The notes beneath the pieces are model-generated. The model was given only the letters and a program-made list of their open reading frames with translations, made no database searches and had not been told where the DNA came from. Below, piece after piece: positions 25,990 through 34,729 of a stretch of DNA of 54,765 nt (the stretch's first letter is position 1; each line of letters begins with the position of its first letter). Origin of the DNA: Lactobacillaceae bacterium UBA5807 (GTDB lineage Bacteria > Bacillota > Bacilli > Lactobacillales > Lactobacillaceae); assembly GCA_002418005.1 (NCBI GenBank), contig DIDF01000075.1:1-54765 (forward strand). Direction: 5' to 3'. A program made the position numbers and the translations under genes.

Positions 25990-26799
25990 CTAGACCAGGT
26001 CAACAAATCTTGAACGGAATTTGTAATGCAGATGAGAACCAACTAACAAGAAGAAGAGAACCATTCCCCAAAATACCAAATTCAAAGTTGGTTTCTGCCA
26101 AAACCATGAAGTTCCTAACATTGAATCCCTAAATCCAGAAACAATGTAGAAAAACGGATTTAACTGCAATATTCGAACAAATGGAGCAGGAAACGCATTT
26201 GTTTCAAAATTAAACAAGACACCCGACATATAAAACAACATTCTCATTAAAGATTGAAGCATTATGTGATAATCCCGAACCAGAACTGAAATTGTGGAAT
26301 TGAAAATTCCGAAAGCCAAAAGCCAGGCTATCATACAGATAAAATAATAAATCCATTGAATCCAGGAAATCTTTGGGTAAACACCACTTAATAGGTCAAT
26401 AAAGATTGTAAATGCCAACATTGTCCAAAAAGAGCTTAAATTACTGACAAACTTAATTGATGGCAAAACACTGACTGGAAATTTCATTTTAGAAACCATC
26501 GCAACTCGCTGATAAATACTCTTTGAAGCATCAAGAGTTGCTCGGTTCATATAAAACCAGGCAGTAAAACCAATTACCATCCATGGAAGGTAACCGACAC
26601 TATGAGTAGTAGTTCCATGTTTTAAGCCAATCCCAAAAACCAACCAGTAAATAGCAATCTGGATTAAAGGATAAAGGTATTCCCAAACCAGTCCTAAATA
26701 ATGGCTCTGATATTCAGCAATGTCCTCATATTTGGCGATCCGAAACATGATTCCCAAATTCTGAAATTGCTCTTTTAATAAAATATAAACCTCTTTCAA
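25990..26799 (-). CDS. tagG: Teichoic-acid ABC transporter permease (TagG-like)
   Basis: This is the membrane half of the exporter that moves wall teichoic acid across the membrane. The 269 residues have about six membrane helices and the ABC-2 signature, including LGLVWEYLYPLIQIAIYWL and LNPFFYIVSGFRDSML. The start is TTG at 26799, nine bases after AAGGAG. It sits between the two glycerophosphotransferase genes. The partner ATPase TagH is not in the run and must lie elsewhere in the genome. Confidence 0.92.
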   Translation of the reverse strand: MKEVYILLKEQFQNLGIMFRIAKYEDIAEYQSHYLGLVWEYLYPLIQIAIYWLVFGIGLKHGTTTHSVGYLPWMVIGFTAWFYMNRATLDASKSIYQRVAMVSKMKFPVSVLPSIKFVSNLSSFWTMLAFTIFIDLLSGVYPKISWIQWIYYFICMIAWLLAFGIFNSTISVLVRDYHIMLQSLMRMLFYMSGVLFNFETNAFPAPFVRILQLNPFFYIVSGFRDSMLGTSWFWQKPTLNLVFWGMVLFFLLVGSHLHYKFRSRFVDLV

Positions 26800-26817
26800 G
26801 ATTTCGCACTCCTTAAC

Positions 26818-27972
26818 TCACTGAATATTTAATTTTTGAAGATAGTGGTTTATTACTCTGTTCGTTGCTTCACCATCATTGTATGTATTCCAACGACGGT
26901 TAAATTCAGAAAAATCAGTGGACTGGTTTGAAGCAATTGCCTCACTTAAGCCAGTAACGGTCTTAATTGGCTTTTCGGGAAGCCAATCAAACAAGTCTTT
27001 TTGAATTCCTGGATCTTTTTTATACGAATCCAAGTCAAACATGAAGAAAATTACTTGCTTACGCTTATTAATTAAACTGTAATCAAATACCACTGATGAA
27101 TAATCAGTAACTAATGTATCAGCAACCGTTAAAAGTTCGTTAATATCAAACTGATGGTAAAAATGGATCCGAGGATTTTCAATTTTTTGTAGTACCTTCT
27201 CCCGATCTTTATGAACCGGATGAAGTTTAATAATAACCGTTGAATTTGGATCAGCTAAAAGAGCTTTGACTAAATTCTTAGGCAAACTAAAGTCTTTATT
27301 CAAACGATAGGTTGGTGCATAAAGGATTACCCTTTTTTGTTGTAATTCGGGTGCGGACCTTAAAATTCTCTGGCGAGTTTCTTTGATCCATTCCTGATCA
27401 AAATACTGATCACAACGAGGATACCCTAATAACTGCATTTGCCTTTTTTTAGCATGATAACTATTTACAAAAACTTGACCCATGGCTTTGGACCCAACAA
27501 TGTACTCGTCAAAATGATCATAAACAGCCTGAAATCTACGTTTGTCAGAACTGCTTCTTTTAGCTGTAGTCAGATCTTCCCAACCAAAAGTTTTAATTGC
27601 TCCATTTGCGTGCCAAATTTGAACAATTTTTGTTCTTGGCGAACGCACCAATCCTGCTAAAAAAGCATAATAATTATCACAAAAAACTAACCTTGCCTGC
27701 ATAATTAGCGGGATACCAACATTTACAAATCGAAAACCATCTTTAAATTCAACAGTTTTTATGCCAAAAGCAGCCAAATCGGTGGCTGCTGCCTCATTAT
27801 CCGGATGATAAAGAACAACTAATTCGGTTGATTTATCAGATAACTTTTCTGCCAATCTTTTTATGAATTCAACGTTATTATCAAAACTCATAAGATAAAT
27901 AACTTTGGACTTTGATCGCCAAAGATTAAAAAATGAAACTAAACGAATTAACCAAAGATACATTGCCTTCAA
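26818..27972 (-). CDS. CDP-glycerol glycerophosphotransferase family protein (TagB-like)
   Basis: A second, diverged member of the same glycosyl/glycerophosphate transferase family, 384 residues. Motifs are QIWHANGAIKTFGW in place of WHGTPLK, LGYPRCDQYF, LYAPTYR, IKLHPVH and DYSSVVFDYS. The N-terminus (LWLIRLVSFFNLW) is hydrophobic and amphipathic, fitting a peripheral membrane enzyme such as the TagB primase. The start is unsure: TTG at 27972 is preceded by GGTG at seven bases, while ATG at 27963 lacks a well-placed ribosome site. It is first in the operon, behind a TGTTATAAT promoter. Confidence 0.88.
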   Translation of the reverse strand: MKAMYLWLIRLVSFFNLWRSKSKVIYLMSFDNNVEFIKRLAEKLSDKSTELVVLYHPDNEAAATDLAAFGIKTVEFKDGFRFVNVGIPLIMQARLVFCDNYYAFLAGLVRSPRTKIVQIWHANGAIKTFGWEDLTTAKRSSSDKRRFQAVYDHFDEYIVGSKAMGQVFVNSYHAKKRQMQLLGYPRCDQYFDQEWIKETRQRILRSAPELQQKRVILYAPTYRLNKDFSLPKNLVKALLADPNSTVIIKLHPVHKDREKVLQKIENPRIHFYHQFDINELLTVADTLVTDYSSVVFDYSLINKRKQVIFFMFDLDSYKKDPGIQKDLFDWLPEKPIKTVTGLSEAIASNQSTDFSEFNRRWNTYNDGEATNRVINHYLQKLNIQ

Positions 27973-28012
27973 AATAATTCACCATTTCTCCTATAAACTA
28001 ATGCACCAAAAT

Positions 28013-28018
28013 ATTATA
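28013..28018 (-). promoter_or_regulatory. Promoter of the teichoic-acid/nfo operon
   Basis: On the minus strand TGTTATAAT is a consensus extended -10 about 40 bases before the first teichoic-acid gene. No -35 match is seen. Confidence 0.6.
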
Positions 28019-28073
28019 ACATAATGATTTTTGATGTTAGTTAGAAAAATAAAACAAGAGGATTTCTTTAAAA

Positions 28074-28949
28074 TTAAGGTTTTGGCTCATAAAAACGCCC
28101 AAGGATCTTCACAGAATCAGAAATGCTTGCAAAAGCCTTTGGATCAGACTCAAGTAAAGCTTCTTCAAGTTCATTCATTTCATAAGCAGAAATAACTGTA
28201 AACAAAATGGTTTTTGAATCATGTTTATAAGCACCTTCGGCATTATGAACGATCGTAATTCCCCTTCGTAAGTGGTTTTGAACGCTATCAATTACTGTAT
28301 TTGGCCGATTTGTAATAATCATTACCTGCATTCGCTGTTGCTTAGTATATGTCATATCCATAACCCGAGCATTTACAAGCAAACTCAAAGTTGAGTAAAA
28401 AGCAAAAGGCCAACCATAGGCAAAACCAGCAGCAAGCACAATCAATGTATTAAACATAATGTTGATTGTTCCAATACTCCTACCGGTCCGTTGACGGATA
28501 ACAATTCCAAGAATATCTAACCCACCGGTTGAAATATCATTTTTTAAAGCTAATCCAGTCCCAAAACCGTTAACAGCACCACCAAAAATTGCACAAATAA
28601 TCGGGTCATGAGTTAAAGGAACGGGTTTTAGAAGCTCAATCATAAAACTTGAAAGAAAAACAGTCATGATGGTAAAAAAAGTAAACTGATGACCGATTGC
28701 CCGCCAAGCGAGCCAGAAAAGCGGAATATTTAAAATAAATAACCCAAGCCCAGTTGAAATAGTAAACGGAAACGCACGACTACTTATAGTTGTCAACAAC
28801 TGGGCAAAACCAGTTACTCCAGAAGAATAAATATGACCTGGCGTCCAAAAGAAATTAACCGCAATCGACACTAGAATTGCATATATCAAAGAAGTTGACG
28901 CCCTTCTCAAGTAAGTATGTCGTTTTAAAACTTTAGAAACGTCATCCAT
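28074..28949 (-). CDS. YitT-family membrane protein
   Basis: This is a 291-residue membrane protein with five or six N-terminal helices and a soluble C-terminal DUF2179 domain (about 210-290; RMQVMIITNRPNTVIDSVQ and GAYKHDSKTILFTVIS). The helical part has the family motifs TPGHIYSSGVTGFAQL and NDISTGGLDILG. The function of the family is unproven; transport has been suggested. AGGGGA precedes the ATG at 28949. It stands alone between the aspS terminator and the teichoic-acid promoter, so it is probably monocistronic. Confidence 0.93.
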   Translation of the reverse strand: MDDVSKVLKRHTYLRRASTSLIYAILVSIAVNFFWTPGHIYSSGVTGFAQLLTTISSRAFPFTISTGLGLFILNIPLFWLAWRAIGHQFTFFTIMTVFLSSFMIELLKPVPLTHDPIICAIFGGAVNGFGTGLALKNDISTGGLDILGIVIRQRTGRSIGTINIMFNTLIVLAAGFAYGWPFAFYSTLSLLVNARVMDMTYTKQQRMQVMIITNRPNTVIDSVQNHLRRGITIVHNAEGAYKHDSKTILFTVISAYEMNELEEALLESDPKAFASISDSVKILGRFYEPKP

Positions 28950-29025
28950 TAATGAATCCCCTAACTTTTAAAAATCCGTGACAAATAATATAAATCATAC
29001 ATTGATGATTATACATGTACCAATC

Positions 29026-29085
29026 AAAAATAAAAGAAGCCTTTTACTATTTAACTATTTTCAACAGTTAAATACGCAAGGCTCC
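29026..29085 (-). terminator. aspS terminator
   Basis: A two-part stem, GGAGCCTT with AAGGCTTC outside and TATTTAACT with AGTTAAATA inside, is followed by TTTTATTTTT on the minus strand. It ends the hisS-aspS transcript. Confidence 0.85.
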
Positions 29086-29095
29086 TAAAATTTAT

Positions 29096-30895
29096 TTATT
29101 TTTCGTCACGACTATTTCTGGTTGGATCTGATACAAAAATTCCTAAATCATCCAACTGCTTAGTTGAAACTGGTTGCGGCGCATTGGTAAGTGGCTCAAC
29201 GGCCTTGGAGTTCTTAGGAAAGGCAATAACATCCCGGATATTTTCTCGGTCTGCCAGCAATCTTACAAAACGATCCAAACCAATGGCCAGACCACCATGA
29301 GGTGGAAAGCCGTAATCCAAGGCATTCAGGAAGTAACCAAATTGAGCTTTTGCTCTCTCAAGGGTTAATCCTAAGGCTTCAAACATTTTTTCTTGAAGAG
29401 CCCTGGTATGAATACGAATTGATCCACCACCAAGTTCCAAACCATTCAAGATAATATCATAACTTTGAGCATAGGCTTTATGTGGATCCTCACCGTCGTT
29501 CATCAAATAATGAACATCATTTTCATTAGGCATTGTGAATGGATGGTGAGCAGCAACGTATCTCTTAAGGTCAACATCCCATTCAAACAATGGCCAGTTA
29601 ACAATCCAAAGAAAGGCAAATTTAGATTCATCGATCATATTTTGTTGCTTTGCAATGGTTACTCGAAGATATGAAAGTGTTTGAGCAACAACCCGACTAT
29701 TATCTGCAGCAAACAGTAATAAATCACCAGGTTTGCCTTCGGTTTTATCAAGAATCTTCTGTCTAATATCAGCATCTTTAAAGAATTTAGCAATAGGTCC
29801 ACTGAAGCTGTCATCAGTAACTTTAAGCCAAGCAAGACCTTTTGCACCAAATCTTTCAACATATGATGTAAATTCGTCAATGTCTTTTCTGGAATACTTG
29901 TCGGCTCCACCAGGAACAGCAATGGCTTTAACTTGACCGCCATTCTTAACTGCAGATGAAAAGACTTTAAAATCAACATCTTTCATGATGTCACTTAAAT
30001 CTTTCAATTCCATTCCAAAACGAACATCAGGCTGATCAGTTCCAAAACGAGCCATTGATTCATCCCAGTCCATTCGTTTGAACGGAAGCTTAACGTCAAT
30101 TCCCATGGCATCTTTCATAACTTGGGCAATTAGACCTTCAGTTTCATCCATAATCTCATGTTGATCAACAAATGACATTTCCATATCGATTTGGGTGAAT
30201 TCTGGCTGACGATCCCCACGAAGATCTTCATCACGATAACAACGAGCCAACTGGTAATACTTATCAAATCCAGCACCCATCAATAACTGTTTAAATTGTT
30301 GAGGTGACTGTGGCAAAGCATAAAAAGAACCAGGATAAACTCTAGAAGGAACTAAATAATCACGAGCCCCTTCTGGAGTGGACTTTGTCAAAGTAGGAGT
30401 TTCGATATCTAGAAATCCTCTTTGATTAAAGAACTTATGAACTGACTGAATTACCTTGCTTCTCAAAATGATGTTCTTTTGCATTTCAGGTCTGCGAAGA
30501 TCAAGATAACGATACTTTAGTTTTAATTCTTCTGAAACATCAACATTATCTTGAATATAAAAAGGTGGTGTTTTAGCAGTGGCAAGGATTTTAGCTTCAG
30601 TGATATCAACTTCAACTTTACCAGTCTTCATCTTTTCGTTGATTTCGTCGTCTTTTCTAGCGACAACTTTACCTTTTGCTTCGACAACATATTCGCCACG
30701 TAACTTATCAGCAACTGCCAAAGCATCAGGACTAAATTCTTCACTAAATACTAACTGAAGAATTCCTTCACGATCTCTTAGATCAATAAAAATTAATCCG
30801 CCTAAATCTCGGCGCTTTTGGACCCATCCTTTAAGGACAACCTCTTGGCCGATAAAGTCTTCATTGACTAAACCTGCATATGTGGTTCTTTTCAT
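29096..30895 (-). CDS. aspS: Aspartate-tRNA ligase
   Basis: AspRS charges tRNA-Asp. The 599 residues comprise an N-terminal OB anticodon-binding domain (GWVQKRRDLGGLIFIDLRD region), the class II core with motif 2 ARCYRDEDLRGDRQPEFTQ and motif 3 GLAIGLDRFVRLL, and the bacterial GAD insert (about 290-420). The frame opens with TTG at 30913, but GGGAG lies between that TTG and the ATG at 30895, which gives the usual MKRTTYAG start. It is 25 bases behind hisS and shares its T-box leader. Confidence 0.97.
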   Translation of the reverse strand: MKRTTYAGLVNEDFIGQEVVLKGWVQKRRDLGGLIFIDLRDREGILQLVFSEEFSPDALAVADKLRGEYVVEAKGKVVARKDDEINEKMKTGKVEVDITEAKILATAKTPPFYIQDNVDVSEELKLKYRYLDLRRPEMQKNIILRSKVIQSVHKFFNQRGFLDIETPTLTKSTPEGARDYLVPSRVYPGSFYALPQSPQQFKQLLMGAGFDKYYQLARCYRDEDLRGDRQPEFTQIDMEMSFVDQHEIMDETEGLIAQVMKDAMGIDVKLPFKRMDWDESMARFGTDQPDVRFGMELKDLSDIMKDVDFKVFSSAVKNGGQVKAIAVPGGADKYSRKDIDEFTSYVERFGAKGLAWLKVTDDSFSGPIAKFFKDADIRQKILDKTEGKPGDLLLFAADNSRVVAQTLSYLRVTIAKQQNMIDESKFAFLWIVNWPLFEWDVDLKRYVAAHHPFTMPNENDVHYLMNDGEDPHKAYAQSYDIILNGLELGGGSIRIHTRALQEKMFEALGLTLERAKAQFGYFLNALDYGFPPHGGLAIGLDRFVRLLADRENIRDVIAFPKNSKAVEPLTNAPQPVSTKQLDDLGIFVSDPTRNSRDEK

Positions 30896-30920
30896 GTTTT
30901 TATCTCCCAACAATTTTTAT

Positions 30921-32213
30921 TTAATCATTAAAATGATCAGTAATAACATCATTAAAGTCATGGATAATTTCATCAAATGGCACAGAAATTTCTTTACCGG
31001 ATTCCATTTCCTTGACGTGAGCCTGCTTGGATTTGAGTTCCTCATCCCCAATTGTGATCGTATATTGCGCATTAAGCCGATCAGCTGCTTTAAACTGGGC
31101 TTTTGGTTTCCGATCCAAATAATCTCGATCAGCGGAAAAGCCGTTATCTCTAAGTGCTTGAACAATCTTCAATGTTGTAGGATTTGTGTCTTCACCAATT
31201 CCAACCACATAAGCATCAAGTTGATCCAAAACTGGAAATGAAACCCCGGTTGCCTCCATTAGAACCAAAAGTCTTTCAACTCCAAGGCCAAAACCAATTC
31301 CTGGCGTCTGTGGCCCGCCAAGTTCTTCAACCAAGCCATCATAACGACCACCCGCACAAATCGTGGTGTAGCCTTCACCAAGGGCCTTAGAATCAGCCAT
31401 AATCTCAAAGATAGTATGACTATAATAATCCAGACCTCTCACCATGGTTGGATCAATGGTGTAATCAATTCCAAGATCAGAAAGCAAACTCTTCACAGCG
31501 TCAAAATGCTTCTGCGATTCTTCATCTAAATAATCAAGGATCGATGGAGCATCTTTAACAAACTTTTTGTCCCGTTTGTCTTTACTATCCAGAACTCTTA
31601 GTGGATTTTTATGAAGCCTAGTTTTTGAATCATCACTTAATTCGTCATAATGAGGTTCCAGATACTCAATCAAAGCTTTTCGATAAGCATCACGAGATTC
31701 TTTATCCCCAAGTGTGTTTAACGCTAAACGCAAATCCTTTAGACCAAAGTGTCTTAAGAGGTCCATTCCCATTGCGATAACTTCAACGTCTAAAGCAGGC
31801 TCTTCACTACCAAAAGCCTCTACTCCAAGCTGATGAAATTCTCGTTGACGACCAGATTGCGGGCGCTCATACCGAAACATTGGACCAATATAATAAACTT
31901 TAACTGGTTTTTGATGTTCTGGGCCATAAAGTTTGTTTTCAATAAAAGCTCTGACAACTCCTGCAGTTCCTTCAGGACGCAAACTTAGGTGACGATCGCC
32001 TTTATCCATGAAATCATACATTTCTTTTGTAACGATGTCGGAAGTATCTCCTGATGTTCTTGAAAAGACATCAAAACTTTCAAACATCGGGGTTCGAATT
32101 TCATGATACCGATAATTATCAAATATCATTCGAGCCGTATCTTCAATATATTGCCACTTTTTTGCTTCTTCAGGCAAAATGTCAGCAGTTCCTTTAGGTC
32201 GCTGATATCTCAT
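30921..32213 (-). CDS. hisS: Histidine-tRNA ligase
   Basis: HisRS charges tRNA-His. The 430 residues start MRYQRPKGTADILP and contain the class II motif 2 (GPMFRYERPQSGRQREFHQ), the histidine motif VRGLDYYSHTIFE and GGRYDGLVEELGG, and a C-terminal anticodon-binding domain. AAGGAGG precedes the ATG at 32213. It is the first gene of hisS-aspS and lies directly behind a T-box leader. Confidence 0.97.
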   Translation of the reverse strand: MRYQRPKGTADILPEEAKKWQYIEDTARMIFDNYRYHEIRTPMFESFDVFSRTSGDTSDIVTKEMYDFMDKGDRHLSLRPEGTAGVVRAFIENKLYGPEHQKPVKVYYIGPMFRYERPQSGRQREFHQLGVEAFGSEEPALDVEVIAMGMDLLRHFGLKDLRLALNTLGDKESRDAYRKALIEYLEPHYDELSDDSKTRLHKNPLRVLDSKDKRDKKFVKDAPSILDYLDEESQKHFDAVKSLLSDLGIDYTIDPTMVRGLDYYSHTIFEIMADSKALGEGYTTICAGGRYDGLVEELGGPQTPGIGFGLGVERLLVLMEATGVSFPVLDQLDAYVVGIGEDTNPTTLKIVQALRDNGFSADRDYLDRKPKAQFKAADRLNAQYTITIGDEELKSKQAHVKEMESGKEISVPFDEIIHDFNDVITDHFND

Positions 32214-32240
32214 AAAAAATCCTCCTTATTCAAAACCAAA

Positions 32241-32460
32241 AAAAAGACCCTTGTCTCTTATCGACAAGGGCGCTTTCGCACGGTACCACCTTAATTTTAA
32301 TACACTCATTGGATAACGCTCGCGCGAATAGCTTACACTATTAACCAGGATTCTGGAAAGTGTCACTTCAAACAGTCAACTACATCTTCTCACCAATTCG
32401 ATGCTCTCTTAATAATTGCTCTGCTCTACTGTTCTTTTCATCGGTTGAATATTTAACTGT
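32241..32460 (-). promoter_or_regulatory. T-box riboswitch of hisS-aspS, specifier GAC
   Basis: On the minus strand the T-box AAGGTGGTACCGTG lies at 32292-32279, followed by a terminator stem CCCTTGTC/GACAAGGG (32270-32248) and a T8 run. By alignment with the glycine leader in this window (codon followed by ACTTTC) the specifier is GAC (Asp) at 32364-32362; the overlapping CAC (His) is out of register and followed by T. The T-box bulge reads UGGU, which pairs with A73 or by wobble with G73. Confidence 0.92.
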
Positions 32461-32465
32461 CATTT

Positions 32466-32494
32466 ACACTAGACGAGAAAGCCAAAATTGTCAA
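32466..32494 (-). promoter_or_regulatory. hisS-aspS promoter candidate
   Basis: TTGACA (-35) is perfect; the -10 at 17 bases reads TAGTGT, a poor match. It lies directly ahead of the T-box leader. Confidence 0.6.
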
Positions 32495-32548
32495 GGTCAA
32501 TTCAGTTGAAAAAATTGAAGAACTTTAGGAAAAAATAGCAAATTCAAC

Positions 32549-32554
32549 TATAAT
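32549..32554 (+). promoter_or_regulatory. -10 box of the amidase gene
   Basis: A consensus TATAAT lies 29 bases before the ATG of the plus-strand amidase gene; the -35 is weak. The promoter is divergent from that of hisS. Confidence 0.5.
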
Positions 32555-32582
32555 AAAAGTATTTGAGAATTTAGGGGAAAAA

Positions 32583-33428
32583 ATGTTCAAAAATTTTAAA
32601 CGCAACCGAAGTTTAATTATTGCCGTAATCACGATAGTTATTACTTTTTCCATTATGATAATCGCATTGTACTCAAACTCCGTGACCGTAAAAGTTAATC
32701 AGTTAAATATTAGAAGTGGGCCTTCCATCAACTATTCCGTGAAGGCAACGGCCAAACATGGTGAAAAGCTCCAGGTTATTTCCCGCCAAAAAAATTGGAT
32801 CAGAGTAATTTCCAAGCACAGAAAAACTGGTTGGGTGGCTGCCTGGCTCGTTGAAAACAGCAATGTTAAAACCGTCTCCAATTTATCTGAAGCAACAATT
32901 GTGTTAGACCCTGGACATGGTGGCACAGATACTGGTGCTCTTTCAACCAATGGAGGCCAAGAAAAAGAATACACTCTTCAAGTGGCCCAAAAAGTTGCTG
33001 CAAAATTGCGAAACAAAGGAGCTCGAGTCATCATGACAAGGGATTCCGATCATTTTGTGCCGTTGAGCACTCGGCCAGAAGTAGCATCTGAAAACTCCGC
33101 CAATGTTTTTATAGGCTTTCATTTTGATTCTTCCGGCCAACCAAATACAGCAACCGGGTACACGGTTTATTATTACCATCGGCAAACATCTGGAAATTTA
33201 GCACAAGCAGTTGACAATCAAATGAGTAACTTGCCGCTAAACAACCGCGGGATTAAATTTGGGAATTTTGAAGTTATCAGAGATAACCAGGTTCCGGCGA
33301 TTTTAATTGAAGGTGGTTACATAAACACTGACCATGATTATAACAAGATTCGAAATAACAGCTACCAGAATCAGTATGCCAATGATGTCGTTTCAGGTTT
33401 AACAAATTATTTTCAATCCCAAAAATAA
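32583..33428 (+). CDS. N-acetylmuramoyl-L-alanine amidase with SH3b domain
   Basis: This secreted or membrane-anchored hydrolase cuts the amide bond between muramic acid and the peptide of peptidoglycan. The 281 residues have a basic N-terminus and one membrane helix (about 10-30), a bacterial SH3 domain (33-90, with LNIRSGPSINYSV) and an Amidase_3 domain (about 104-280). Zinc ligands are H112 in DPGHGGTDTGA, E127 and H180 in GFHFD; E243 in LIEGGY is the catalytic glutamate. The ATG at 32583 follows AGGGG. It is divergent from hisS and abuts the convergent HAD gene with one base between stops. Confidence 0.95.
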   Translation: MFKNFKRNRSLIIAVITIVITFSIMIIALYSNSVTVKVNQLNIRSGPSINYSVKATAKHGEKLQVISRQKNWIRVISKHRKTGWVAAWLVENSNVKTVSNLSEATIVLDPGHGGTDTGALSTNGGQEKEYTLQVAQKVAAKLRNKGARVIMTRDSDHFVPLSTRPEVASENSANVFIGFHFDSSGQPNTATGYTVYYYHRQTSGNLAQAVDNQMSNLPLNNRGIKFGNFEVIRDNQVPAILIEGGYINTDHDYNKIRNNSYQNQYANDVVSGLTNYFQSQK

Positions 33429-33429
33429 A

Positions 33430-34074
33430 TTACTTATGCTTCTTTAAATATTTTAAAAGCTCAGGCATTTGGTTGAACCTAAATTCTGGGGTACCGTCAT
33501 TTGAAATGATTGCATCAGGATCAAATAAAAAGCCAGAAATATTTGCATTATGGCCTGCTTGAATGTCTAACTGGCGATCTCCGATCATCGCCGACTTATT
33601 TCTTTGAACATTATTATGCTTAATTAACCAGTTCAATGATTCAGGATTGGGCTTTCTTGGAAACAATTGATTTGCAGTGACAGCATCGGAAAATAATTCT
33701 TTTAAATTAAATTTTGCCAGAAGATCCTCAGCTAAATCGTCGCGATGAGTCAAGAGAAAATTTTCGCCGTTTTGAGTAAGATTAAACTTTAAAACCCCTT
33801 CAACGCCTACAAAGGGCTTAGCTTTAAGTACGTCTTTATTCTCATATTTTTTCTCAATTTCTTTTAGACGATCTTTATTAACACCAAAAAAAGCAGCATA
33901 TTTCGAAACCGCTGTTCCTAATGAATGTCTTCTCATTGTTAGATATATGTCATAATCGTCAATTTCAACATCATCAACTTCAAGATCAAGTAAAGCATGT
34001 CTAAACGCCGGAACCATTTGCTTGTAAGTATCAAAAAGTGTTCCATCAAAATCCCAAAACAAATATTTTATCAT
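33430..34074 (-). CDS. HAD-family phosphatase
   Basis: The 214 residues form an HAD-IA type phosphatase. DFDGTLFDT near the N-terminus holds the nucleophile and acid/base aspartates, THRDD is motif II, KPNPES carries the motif III lysine and GDRQLDIQAG is motif IV. The helical cap domain spans about 15-80. The substrate is not evident; phosphoglycolate- or nucleotide-type activity is possible. GGAG precedes the ATG at 34074. It lies 178 bases after dtd, beyond a strong terminator. Confidence 0.92.
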   Translation of the reverse strand: MIKYLFWDFDGTLFDTYKQMVPAFRHALLDLEVDDVEIDDYDIYLTMRRHSLGTAVSKYAAFFGVNKDRLKEIEKKYENKDVLKAKPFVGVEGVLKFNLTQNGENFLLTHRDDLAEDLLAKFNLKELFSDAVTANQLFPRKPNPESLNWLIKHNNVQRNKSAMIGDRQLDIQAGHNANISGFLFDPDAIISNDGTPEFRFNQMPELLKYLKKHK

Positions 34075-34126
34075 AATTTTATATCTCCAAAAACATAAGG
34101 CAGTATTTACTAATTTCGCTTTTCAA

Positions 34127-34183
34127 AAAGAACGGACCAAATTAAACATTCAAGAATCTGGAATGTTCAATAGAGTCCGTTAA
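34127..34183 (-). terminator. Terminator after dtd
   Basis: A long interrupted stem (AACGGAC with GTCCGTT outside, GAACATTC with GAATGTTT inside) is followed by CTTTTT on the minus strand. It ends the relA-dtd transcript before the HAD gene. Confidence 0.83.
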
Positions 34184-34252
34184 ATTTATGAAATTTGGTA
34201 GATATTGCCTTTTTAGTTAATCAAATAATCCTTAATAGTTGGTTTAAAAAAA

Positions 34253-34699
34253 TTAACGATTATCTGTATCAAAAATAATTGTTACCGGACCATCATTGAT
34301 CAGCTCAACAGCCATGTCAGCTCCAAAGATTCCTGTTTCAACTTTAATTCCCTCATTTCTCAAAGAATCATTAAACTGTTGATAAATCTTTTTTGCATGG
34401 TCTGGCTTGCCAGCATTAATGAAACTTGGCCGATTACCTTTTTTAGTGTCAGCATACAAAGTGAATTGAGAAATTGATAAGATTTCGCCGCCAACAGTGG
34501 CTAAATCAAGGTTTAATTTATCATTTTCATCTTCAAAAACCCGTAATTTAGAAATCTTGTGGACCAGATATTTAATTTCTTCAGGGCCATCAGAATCTTC
34601 AACCCCGACCAACAGCATAAATCCCTGGCCAATTTTACCATGCACTTGGTTATCAATTGTAACTGAAGATCTTTTGACTCTTTGCAATATAACTCTCAA
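34253..34699 (-). CDS. dtd: D-aminoacyl-tRNA deacylase
   Basis: Dtd frees tRNAs that were charged with D-amino acids or glycine by mistake. The 148 residues have RVILQRVKRSSVTID at the start, SISQFTLYADTKKGNRPSF in the middle and NDGPVTIIFDT at the end; GNRPSF and NAGKPDHA fit the family. The start codon is TTG at 34699, fixed by the conserved N-terminus; the ribosome site is weak (GGAAA). It is 30 bases behind relA, the conserved relA-dtd pair. Confidence 0.96.
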   Translation of the reverse strand: MRVILQRVKRSSVTIDNQVHGKIGQGFMLLVGVEDSDGPEEIKYLVHKISKLRVFEDENDKLNLDLATVGGEILSISQFTLYADTKKGNRPSFINAGKPDHAKKIYQQFNDSLRNEGIKVETGIFGADMAVELINDGPVTIIFDTDNR

Positions 34700-34729
34700 A
34701 GTATTTCCAACTTTCTAAATTACATAAAA

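Noticed and set aside
28990..29012. Small inverted repeat AATCAT-N6-ATGATT upstream of the YitT gene as an operator
   Set aside because: Six-base AT-rich arms are expected by chance in such intergenic DNA and no regulator is implied.
32270..32300. Rho-independent terminator of a separate gene upstream of hisS
   Set aside because: The hairpin is part of the T-box leader, as the AAGGTGGTACCGTG motif next to it shows.
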